Part shown: positions 7,988-13,227 of the stretch, in pieces
Numbering within the stretch: position 1 is the stretch's first letter
How the letters are laid out: each line of letters begins with the position of its first letter
Notes under the pieces: generated by a model
What the model was told of the DNA's origin: nothing
The model's input: only the letters and a program-made list of their open reading frames with translations
The model's database searches: none
From: an uncultured Acetobacteraceae bacterium
GTDB lineage: Bacteria > Pseudomonadota > Alphaproteobacteria > Acetobacterales > Acetobacteraceae
Length of the DNA: 14,824 nt
Direction: 5' to 3'
NCBI GenBank assembly: GCA_937874445.1
Contig: CALNAL010000391.1
Location: forward strand, 1-14,824
Program-made: the position numbers and the translations under genes

Positions 7988-8045
7988 TCCGCCTGGCGAA
8001 TGTCCGGAACCTTCCCTGTTCAGCCGGGACGCGTGTTTCGGTTTG

Positions 8046-8080
8046 GCAAAGCAAGGCAAGGCAAGGCAAGGCAAGGCAAG
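8046..8080. repeat. Pentanucleotide microsatellite (GCAAG, about 7 units)
   Basis: Six perfect GCAAG units (8051-8080) are preceded by one variant GCAAA unit (8046-8050). The tract sits in the divergent promoter region. A five-base unit is prone to slipped-strand change and would alter the distance between upstream sites and the promoters. It is not in a coding sequence. Confidence 0.9.
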
Positions 8081-8082
8081 GT

Positions 8083-8106
8083 GTTCTCCTTTCAGGAAAG
8101 GAGAAC
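8083..8106. repeat. Perfect inverted repeat 1 (10-base arms, 4-base loop)
   Basis: GTTCTCCTTT (8083-8092) and AAAGGAGAAC (8097-8106) are exact reverse complements around CAGG. No T-run follows on either strand, so it is not a classical terminator. Its apex (CCTTTCAGGAAAGG) resembles that of inverted repeat 3. Confidence 0.8.
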
Positions 8107-8127
8107 CAGGAAAGCTTTATTCCATAA

Positions 8128-8156
8128 GGCTCCGCGCCTGTGTCAGCCGCGGAGCC
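8128..8156. repeat. Perfect inverted repeat 2 (9-base arms, 11-base loop)
   Basis: GGCTCCGCG (8128-8136) and CGCGGAGCC (8148-8156) are exact reverse complements. The repeat is the GC-rich middle member of the three consecutive hairpins and differs in composition from its AT-richer flanking partners. Confidence 0.8.
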
Positions 8157-8177
8157 AAATGAACAAAGTCCTTTTTG

Positions 8178-8203
8178 CTTCTTTTTCCTTCAGGAAAAAG
8201 AAG
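8178..8203. repeat. Perfect inverted repeat 3 (12-base arms, 2-base centre)
   Basis: CTTCTTTTTCCT (8178-8189) and AGGAAAAAGAAG (8192-8203) are exact reverse complements, giving a 26-base near-continuous palindrome. From memory, similar 'CTTTTTGCTTCTTTTT' hairpins recur between genes of acetic acid bacteria, so it could be a dispersed repeat or transcript-end element; I cannot check this here. Confidence 0.8.
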
Positions 8204-8262
8204 GCCTTCCCTATCCTCGGGCAGAAAGTGCGAACCGAATCCCGTGTCCCGGGACCCGGAGG

Positions 8263-8278
8263 TGGCACGGGGTTTGCC
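8263..8278 (+). promoter_or_regulatory. Sigma-54 (RpoN) promoter for the ygeX-ygeY operon
   Basis: TGGCACGGGGTTTGCC matches the sigma-54 consensus TGGCACG-N4-TTGC at every specified base and has the required GG-N10-GC spacing (GG 8264-8265, GC 8276-8277). It predicts a transcript start near 8289, leaving a leader of about 22 bases with GAGG ahead of ATG 8311. Sigma-54 promoters need an enhancer-binding ATPase; none is encoded in this window. Confidence 0.8.
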
Positions 8279-8310
8279 TGGAGCTTTCCGCCAATGACGG
8301 ACGAGGCGCG

Positions 8311-9543
8311 ATGACTCCCGAGATCAGGCTGTTTTCCAACCGGACGCGATTTTCCGCGCACCCGACGGCATCGGTTGCCGATTTTTCCCACGACCGGCTG
8401 GCCCGGGCGCTGCGTTTCCATCGCACCATGCCGGGATATGCGCCGACCCCGCTGGTTCGCCTGGAGGGGCTGGCCCGGGCGCTCGGCGTGGCGAGCCTGC
8501 ACGTCAAGGACGAATCCGCCCGTTTCGGCCTGAAGGCCTTCAAGGTTCTCGGCGGCGCCTATGCCATGGCCTGCCACATTGCGGCGTTAGCCGGGCGCGA
8601 CCTCGACGATCTTCCTTTCGCGGCGCTGTCGGGCGAGGCGTTCCGCCGTTCCATCGGCGACGTCGTGTTCGCCACCACCACCGATGGCAACCACGGCCGC
8701 GGCGTGGCCTGGACGGCGCGCCAGTTCCGCCAGAAGGCGGTGGTCCACATGCCCGCCGGCACCACCGCGCAGCGCCTGGCGGCCATCCGGGCCGAAGGCG
8801 CGCAGGCCGATATCGTGCCGATGAACTATGACGAGGCCGTGCGTCTGACGGCGCGGGAGGCGGCGGAGCACGGCTGGACCGTGGTGCAGGACACCGCCTG
8901 GCCGGGCTACCAGCAGATCCCGCTGTGGATCATGCAGGGCTACGGCACGCTGATGCTGGAGGCGCTGCGGCAATTGCACGAGGTGCCGCCGACGCATGTC
9001 TTCATCCAGGCCGGGGTCGGTTCGGTGGCCGGCATGGTGGCCGGCATGCTCGCCGCGGCCTGGGGCCCCGAGCGCCCGCGGGTGATCGTCGTCGAGGCGG
9101 CGGCGGCCGACTGCCTCTATCGCTCGGCCGTGGCGGGCACCGGCGCGCCGGTTGCGGTGGGGGGCGACCTGGCCACCGTCATGGCGGGGCTGGCCTGCGG
9201 CGAGGCCAATGTTCTCGGCTGGAACATCCTGCGCGACTATGCCGACGCCTTCGTCTCCTGCCCCGACTTCGTCACCGCGCGCGGCATGCGCGTGCTGGGC
9301 AATCCGCTGCCCGGAGACCCCGCCGTCATTTCCGGCGAATCCGGCGCGGTGGGGGCGGGGCTGATGTCGCTGCTGGCGCCCGATGCCGCCGCGGGGAGCG
9401 ACTCGCTGGCGGGGATGCGGGCGGCGCTGGGGCTGGATGCGCACGCGCGCGTGCTGGTCATCAGCACCGAGGGCGACACCGACCCCGCGCGCTACCGCTC
9501 CATCGTCTGGGACGGACAGGTCCCCGGCGCCCCGCACTCCTGA
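8311..9543 (+). CDS. ygeX: Diaminopropionate ammonia-lyase
   Basis: A 410-residue fold-type II PLP enzyme that converts 2,3-diaminopropionate to pyruvate and two ammonia. The PLP lysine is Lys78 in RFGLKAFKVLGGAYA. The two catalytic aspartates known from E. coli YgeX have counterparts in Asp125 (TTTDGNHGRG) and Asp194 (QDTAWPGYQ). The phosphate-binding glycine loop is QAGVGSVAGM (233-242). Length is close to YgeX (about 400). The TTDGNHGRG and QDTAW motifs separate it from threonine dehydratase and cysteine synthase. ATG 8311 follows GAGG and lies about 22 bases after the predicted sigma-54 start; the longer upstream frame runs through the promoter and hairpins and is rejected. It is cotranscribed with the ygeY-type gene 27 bases downstream. 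Besides free diaminopropionate, it may serve the last step of a ureide pathway. Confidence 0.93.
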   Translation: MTPEIRLFSNRTRFSAHPTASVADFSHDRLARALRFHRTMPGYAPTPLVRLEGLARALGVASLHVKDESARFGLKAFKVLGGAYAMACHIAALAGRDLDDLPFAALSGEAFRRSIGDVVFATTTDGNHGRGVAWTARQFRQKAVVHMPAGTTAQRLAAIRAEGAQADIVPMNYDEAVRLTAREAAEHGWTVVQDTAWPGYQQIPLWIMQGYGTLMLEALRQLHEVPPTHVFIQAGVGSVAGMVAGMLAAAWGPERPRVIVVEAAAADCLYRSAVAGTGAPVAVGGDLATVMAGLACGEANVLGWNILRDYADAFVSCPDFVTARGMRVLGNPLPGDPAVISGESGAVGAGLMSLLAPDAAAGSDSLAGMRAALGLDAHARVLVISTEGDTDPARYRSIVWDGQVPGAPHS

Positions 9544-9570
9544 ATCCCACACGCCCTCCGGAGAGACCCC

Positions 9571-10779
9571 ATGCTGACCGATGCACGCACGGCGGAAGTC
9601 GTCGAGAACTGCCGGACCCTGGTCCGCGAGAAGAGCTATTCCGGCGCGGAAGGCGCCGTCGCCGCCGCCGTGCGGGCACTGATGGCGCGTTATGGCTTCG
9701 ACACGATCGAGACCGACCGCTACGGCAACGTGCTCGGCGGCCTGCTCGGCAGCCGGCCGGGCAAGACCCTGCTCTTCGACGGCCACATCGACACCGTTCC
9801 CGTCGCCGAGGCGAGCTGGACGCGCGAGCCCTGGGGCGCGCAGATCGAGGGCACGCGGATCTACGGCCGCGGCACCTCCGACATGAAGGGCGCCGTCGCG
9901 GCGATGATCTCGGCCGCCGGCTTCTTCGCCCACGACCGCAAGCGCGACTTCGCCGGCAGGATCTACGTCTCCTGCGTCGTCCACGAGGAGTGCTTCGAGG
10001 GGGTGGCCGCGCGCGCGGTGAGCGCGGCGTGCCGGCCCGACTGCGTGGTCATCGGCGAGGCTTCCGAACTCGACATCAAGATCGGCCAGCGGGGCCGGGC
10101 GGAGATCGTCGTCGAGACCTTCGGCAAGCCGGCCCACTCCGCCAATCCCGAGGCCGGCATCAACGCCGTCTACCAGATGACCCGCCTGGTCGCGGCCCTG
10201 CAGGTGCTGGAGCCGCCGCGCCATCCGGTGCTCGGCAAGGGGATCCTGGAGCTGACCGACATCAAGTCCGCGCCCTACCCCGGGGCCTCGGTGGTGCCCG
10301 CCTACTGCCGCGCCACCTACGACCGCCGCCTGCTGGTGGGCGAAACCCCGGACCGCGTGCTGGCGCCGTTGCAGCGCGTCATCGACACGCTGGCCGAGGG
10401 CGACCCCGCCTTCAAGGCCCGGGTCTCCTTCGCCCATGGCCGGGAGAGCTGCTACACCGGCGCCGTCATCGAGGGCGACCGCTTCTTCCCCGGCTGGGCC
10501 TACGAGGAGAGCGACCCCTTCGTGCGCCAGGCGGTGGCGGGCGTGCGCAGTGCCGGCCTGGCGCCGAGGATTTTGCAGTATTCGTTCTGCACCAATGCCA
10601 GCCATTACGCGGGCGAGGCGGGCATCCCCACGGTGGGGTTCGGCCCCTCGCGCGAGAATCTCGCCCATATCACCGACGAATACGTCGAGATCGACCAGCT
10701 CGCCGGCGCGGCGGCGGGCTACTACGGCATCATGGGCAGCGTCTGCGCCGGGGACGGGCGGTCCGAGCCCGGGGCCTGA
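9571..10779 (+). CDS. ygeY: YgeY-type M20 family metallohydrolase
   Basis: A 402-residue di-zinc hydrolase of the M20/ArgE/DapE superfamily, close in length to E. coli YgeY. Metal and catalytic residues are visible: His72 and Asp74 in FDGHIDTVP, Asp104 in GRGTSDMKGA, Glu139/Glu140 in VVHEECFEG, Glu163 in IGEASELD, and His366 in LAHITDEYVEID. The dimerisation-lid His189 lies in GKPAHSANP. Such enzymes remove acyl or carbamoyl groups from amino acids. Beside a diaminopropionate lyase, the likely product is 2,3-diaminopropionate from an N-substituted precursor such as a ureido derivative, as proposed for the E. coli cluster. The start has GGAGAG about 8 bases upstream. The last residues after GIMGSV are variable. 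A large antisense ORF across this gene is a codon-bias shadow. Confidence 0.9.
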   Translation: MLTDARTAEVVENCRTLVREKSYSGAEGAVAAAVRALMARYGFDTIETDRYGNVLGGLLGSRPGKTLLFDGHIDTVPVAEASWTREPWGAQIEGTRIYGRGTSDMKGAVAAMISAAGFFAHDRKRDFAGRIYVSCVVHEECFEGVAARAVSAACRPDCVVIGEASELDIKIGQRGRAEIVVETFGKPAHSANPEAGINAVYQMTRLVAALQVLEPPRHPVLGKGILELTDIKSAPYPGASVVPAYCRATYDRRLLVGETPDRVLAPLQRVIDTLAEGDPAFKARVSFAHGRESCYTGAVIEGDRFFPGWAYEESDPFVRQAVAGVRSAGLAPRILQYSFCTNASHYAGEAGIPTVGFGPSRENLAHITDEYVEIDQLAGAAAGYYGIMGSVCAGDGRSEPGA

Positions 10780-10922
10780 ATCCCGCGCGCCGGGGAGGGA
10801 CGCCGGGGCCTGTACACTAGAACGTGATCGCCGGGGGAAGACCTGCTGCGGAAGTGCAAACGGGGCGGGATGGGTTCTGACCTCTGAATTACAAAACAGT
10901 AATGTGATTATTTTCTAAATTC

Positions 10923-10996
10923 ACCTGACCGCCGCCCAAACAATATTGGCTCGGCGTATGCTTATTGTTACAGAATTTCTGAGAGGACGGTCAGGT
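10923..10996. repeat. Nested inverted repeats around a promoter core
   Basis: Outer arms ACCTGACCG (10923-10931) and CGGTCAGGT (10988-10996) are exact reverse complements. Inside them, AACAATA (10939-10945) pairs with TATTGTT (10963-10969), and CAGAATTTCTG (10971-10981) is a small palindrome. The outer arms carry GGTCAGG, also present in the LysR palindrome. They may be paired operator half-sites or a folded leader. Confidence 0.65.
10947..10962 (+). promoter_or_regulatory. Possible second sigma-54 promoter, ahead of the transporter gene
   Basis: TGGCTCGGCGTATGCT keeps GG-N10-GC spacing (GG 10948-10949, GC 10960-10961) and matches 9 of the 11 fixed bases of TGGCACG-N4-TTGC. A start near 10973 would give a leader of about 260 bases. 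It is weaker than the site at 8263 and lies between the arms of the inner inverted repeat. GG-N10-GC alone is common in GC-rich DNA, so confidence is modest. Confidence 0.4.
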
Positions 10997-11001
10997 CCTG
11001 C
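10992..11001. promoter_or_regulatory. One-mismatch copy of the putative LysR word upstream of the transporter
   Basis: CAGGTCCTGC differs at one base from the CAGGTCATGC part of the words at 6980-6990 and 7977-7987. It overlaps the right outer arm of the nested repeat and lies about 27 bases upstream of a TATATT box (11028-11033), a reasonable place for an activator. Confidence 0.3.
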
Positions 11002-11052
11002 GCTCGGGCGGTTGTAAATTCTTTAAGTATATTGTCCATATTGGTGGTGTGA

Positions 11053-11115
11053 ATGGGAGAAATGGGCCGTCTGATTACTCATGTTCATTCCGCATTTCAC
11101 AAAAAGATACGTTGA
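11053..11115 (+). CDS. Possible 20-residue leader peptide upstream of the transporter
   Basis: ATG 11053 follows GGTGG and opens a short frame reading MGEMGRLITHVHSAFHKKIR then TGA. Five bases after its stop lies a 14-base palindrome, and a second hairpin follows, a layout like translation-coupled attenuators. It holds two adjacent Lys codons. It may be chance: the frame is short and has no known relatives that I recall. Confidence 0.2.
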   Translation: MGEMGRLITHVHSAFHKKIR

Positions 11116-11119
11116 AGTG

Positions 11120-11133
11120 CACGGCATGCCGTG
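11120..11133. promoter_or_regulatory. 14-base perfect palindrome in the transporter leader
   Basis: CACGGCATGCCGTG equals its reverse complement. It lies about 100 bases before the transporter start and could be a dimeric repressor site in DNA or a short hairpin in the mRNA. Confidence 0.5.
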
Positions 11134-11140
11134 ACCTGAT

Positions 11141-11170
11141 CCAGGAAACAGGCTATGGATTTGTTCCTGG
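11141..11170 (+). promoter_or_regulatory. Stem-loop in the transporter leader
   Basis: CCAGGAA (11141-11147) pairs exactly with TTCCTGG (11164-11170) around a 16-base loop, and three further pairs are possible with a one-base bulge. There is no T-run, so it is not a simple terminator. It ends about 60 bases before the transporter ATG. Confidence 0.4.
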
Positions 11171-11231
11171 AAAGACAGGCCGACTGGACCAAGCCGGCGG
11201 CACGTTTGCATACGGACGGGGAGGGGACGAC

Positions 11232-12728
11232 ATGGCTGAAAAGGCCACGACTGCATCCGGGCACGGCAGTTTCTCGCCGATACAGCTGGCCGGCCTGGTC
11301 GGCGGTGCCATCGGGTTGATCGCCATCATGCTGCTGCCGCTGCCGCAGGGGCTGCCCGCGGCCGGGCTCGCCATGATGGGCATCATGCTCTTCGCGGTCG
11401 TCATCTGGATGACCGAGGCCGTGCCTTATGCCGTGAGCGCCGCGGTCATCATCGCCCTGATCGCCCTGCTCCTGGGGATGGGCCCCGACCTCGCCAATCC
11501 GAAAGTGGTGATGGGCACGAGCAAGGCGCTCGGCATGGCGCTGAGCGGCTTCTCCAACACAGCCTTCGCCCTGGTCGCCGGCGCGATGTTCATCTCGGCG
11601 GCGATGATGATCACCCATCTCGACAAGCGCATCGCCCTGCTCGTGCTGTCGCGAGTCGGCGGCAAGACCAGCCACATCCTGGCCGGCGTCATCTTCGTCG
11701 GCTTCATCCTGAGCTTCTTCGTGCCCTCCACCACGGCGCGGGTCTCCTGCATCGTGCCGATCGTGCTGGGCATCATCGCGGCCTTCAAGGTGGACATGAA
11801 GAGCCGCTTCGCCGCCATGCTGATGATCGCCACCGCCCAGGCCGATTCGCTGTGGAACGTCGGCATCAAGACGGCGGCGGCGCAGAACATGATCGCGGTC
11901 GGCTTCATCGAGAAGCAGCTCGGCGTCAACGTGAGCTGGCTGGAGTGGTTCATCGCCGCCGCGCCGTTCTCGGCGATCATGTCGGTGGTGCTGTTCTACG
12001 TGCTGCTCAAGACGATCCCCCCCGAGGTCAAGGAGATCGAGGGCGGCCACGAGACCATCGCCCGCGAGCTGAAGGAGATGGGGCCGATGACCTCGGCGCA
12101 GTGGCGCCTGCTCATCATCTCCTGCGTGCTGCTGTTCTTCTGGGCCACCGAGAAGCAGGTGCACAACTTCGATACCTCCACCACCACCCTGACCGCCATC
12201 GCCCTGATGCTGATGCCGGGCATCGGCGTGATGAGCTGGAAGGAGGCCCAGGCGCGCATCGGCTGGGGCACGGTGGTGCTGTTCGGCGTGGGCATCAGCC
12301 TCGGCCAGTGCCTGCTGACCACCAAGGCGGCCAGTTGGATGGCCGGCTACGTGGGCGCCGCCTTCGGGCTGCAGACCATGACGGCGCTCGCGATCATCGC
12401 CGTGCTGGCGCTGTTCCTGATCATCATCCACCTCGGTTTCGCTTCCGCCACAGGCCTCTCGGCGGCGATGATCCCGATCGTCATCGCGGTGCTGCAGAGC
12501 GTGAAGACTCCGGGCATCAACGTCATCGGCATCACCATCATCTGCCAGTACGTCATCAGCTTCGGCTTCATCCTGCCGGTGAACGCGCCGCAGAACATGA
12601 TCGCCTACAGCACGGAAACCTTCACCCCGAAGGATTTCGTGCGCACCGGCATCCCGCTGACGATCTGCGCCTACGCCCTCATCCTGCTGCTGAGCGCGAC
12701 CTACTGGCGCTGGCTGGGCTGGGTCTGA
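11232..12728 (+). CDS. DASS/SLC13 family anion (di/tricarboxylate) transporter
   Basis: A 498-residue integral inner-membrane protein with about a dozen hydrophobic segments spread along its length. It has the two family repeats: the first ends in the substrate loop SFFVPSTTARVSC (161-173), the second in LPVNAPQNMIAYST (448-461), with WGTVVLFGVGISLG (345-358) and HLGFASATGLSAAMIPI (400-416) between. The family usually moves dicarboxylates, citrate or sulfate, by sodium symport or exchange. The usual SNT triplet of the first loop is STT here, so the substrate should not be guessed from it. ATG 11232 is chosen for the strong GGAGGGG just upstream; the longer frame is leader sequence without hydrophobic character. 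Nearby genes suggest uptake of an organic acid or acidic amino compound. The two leader sigma-54/LysR-like sites may link it to the neighbouring catabolic units. Confidence 0.9.
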   Translation: MAEKATTASGHGSFSPIQLAGLVGGAIGLIAIMLLPLPQGLPAAGLAMMGIMLFAVVIWMTEAVPYAVSAAVIIALIALLLGMGPDLANPKVVMGTSKALGMALSGFSNTAFALVAGAMFISAAMMITHLDKRIALLVLSRVGGKTSHILAGVIFVGFILSFFVPSTTARVSCIVPIVLGIIAAFKVDMKSRFAAMLMIATAQADSLWNVGIKTAAAQNMIAVGFIEKQLGVNVSWLEWFIAAAPFSAIMSVVLFYVLLKTIPPEVKEIEGGHETIARELKEMGPMTSAQWRLLIISCVLLFFWATEKQVHNFDTSTTTLTAIALMLMPGIGVMSWKEAQARIGWGTVVLFGVGISLGQCLLTTKAASWMAGYVGAAFGLQTMTALAIIAVLALFLIIIHLGFASATGLSAAMIPIVIAVLQSVKTPGINVIGITIICQYVISFGFILPVNAPQNMIAYSTETFTPKDFVRTGIPLTICAYALILLLSATYWRWLGWV

Positions 12729-12771
12729 CCGGCGAGGCGTCCACGCGTCCGCCTGGGGGAAACATCTGAGG

Positions 12772-12810
12772 GCCGGCAGCCGGGGGGGGGAGAACGCCTC
12801 GGCTGCCGGC
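12772..12810. terminator. Bidirectional terminator between the transporter and lipoprotein genes
   Basis: GCCGGCAGCCG (12772-12782) and CGGCTGCCGGC (12800-12810) are exact reverse complements with a 17-base loop containing a nine-G run. On the + strand TTT then CGGCTTT follows; the T-run is weak. It is shared by two convergent genes. Confidence 0.75.
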
Positions 12811-12824
12811 TTTCGGCTTTCGGC

Positions 12825-12995
12825 TCAGCGCAGGATCACGCTGGAGCCGTTTCCGCCGGAGCTTCCTCCGATATACATGCCGCTGTTGATGCGTCCGTTC
12901 ACGCGGACCGAAGTCTGCACGGGGGCGCCCGCATCGCTCGCGCAGCCCGCGAGGAGCAGCAGCATCGCCGTGATGGCACCGAGCAGCGGCTTCAT
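12825..12995 (-). CDS. Small lipoprotein of unknown function
   Basis: A 56-residue ORF too short for most gene callers. The N-terminus is a classical lipoprotein signal: MKPLL, a hydrophobic stretch, and the lipobox LLAGC with lipid-modified Cys18, followed by Ala-Ser. The mature part is only about 39 residues, with VRVNGRINSGMYIGG and a Gly/Ser-rich stretch ending SSVILR. Position +2 is Ala, not Asp, so outer-membrane sorting is likelier than inner. Purine-rich sequence precedes the ATG, but there is no strong ribosome site. I do not recognise a family. It sits alone between two terminator-like hairpins, convergent with the transporter and downstream of the Hint gene. Small single-copy lipoproteins of this sort often serve envelope roles, but nothing here shows which. 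Confidence 0.75.
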   Translation of the reverse strand: MKPLLGAITAMLLLLAGCASDAGAPVQTSVRVNGRINSGMYIGGSSGGNGSSVILR

Positions 12996-13090
12996 GGGTT
13001 TTCCGGCTCCCTGTTCTCATCCCCCCGCCGGCGGTTCGGCGCAGGGGCCGGGTGCAGGTGTGCCACGCTTCCCCCGCCGGGGAAACCCGC

Positions 13091-13141
13091 CAGTGCCTCA
13101 TCGGGCCCAGTGCCTCATCGACCCCAGCACCTCATCGACCG
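13091..13141. repeat. Three tandem copies of a 17-base unit
   Basis: CAGTGCCTCATCG plus four bases repeats with period 17 at 13091, 13108 and 13125. The third copy has CAGCACCTCATCG. The array lies upstream of the lipoprotein gene and just beyond the Hint gene terminator, so it could be promoter-proximal binding sites for the lipoprotein gene or a slippage product. Confidence 0.75.
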
Positions 13142-13156
13142 GTGACTTCATGAAAA

Positions 13157-13188
13157 CGGGGGAGGGGCCTGTCCGGCCGCCTCCCCCG
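13157..13188 (-). terminator. Rho-independent terminator of the Hint-domain gene
   Basis: CGGGGGAGG (13157-13165) pairs exactly with CCTCCCCCG (13180-13188), with further GC pairing inside (GGCC 13166-13169 region with GGCC 13174-13177). Read on the - strand the stem is followed by TTTTC, and it lies 39 bases after the stop codon, so it fits the leftward Hint gene. Confidence 0.8.
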
Positions 13189-13227
13189 CGAAGTCTCCGG
13201 AGTTTCCCGCGCGGTGCGCGGGCCGGG

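Larger units (their letters stand above)
7931..8310. other. 380-base gene-free divergent region, unusually structured
   Basis: This gap between the LysR gene and the divergent ammonia-lyase gene holds no credible ORF. From left to right it contains a palindromic operator candidate (7967-7987), a GCAAG microsatellite (8046-8080), three perfect inverted repeats (8083-8106, 8128-8156, 8178-8203) and a sigma-54 promoter (8263-8278). The repeats fall about 80-210 bases upstream of the sigma-54 core, where enhancer sites usually lie. Confidence 0.8.
10780..11231. other. 452-base AT-rich leader/promoter region of the transporter gene
   Basis: No conventional gene is seen. The first 100 bases are GC-rich tail sequence. 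From about 10880 the DNA becomes clearly AT-richer than its neighbours and holds nested inverted repeats around a sigma-54-like core, a one-mismatch copy of the GCAGGTCATGC word, a TATATT box (11028-11033), a possible 20-codon leader ORF and two hairpins. No clear terminator follows the ygeY-type gene, so some read-through into the transporter is possible. Confidence 0.7.

Noticed and set aside
8046..8203. A CRISPR-like array suggested by the repeats in the divergent region
   Set aside because: The microsatellite units are contiguous without spacers and the three inverted repeats differ in sequence; no cas gene is nearby.
8587..10668. A 693-codon antisense ORF across the ygeX and ygeY genes
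   Set aside because: It is a codon-bias shadow in GC-rich DNA: its product is Gly/Arg/His/Ala-rich with no motif, while the + strand carries two proteins with intact catalytic residues.
10958..11017. A 19-codon ORF (starting MLIVTEF) in the transporter leader
   Set aside because: There is no ribosome site ahead of it, and its ATG overlaps the -12 part of the sigma-54-like element, so it would lie upstream of the predicted start.
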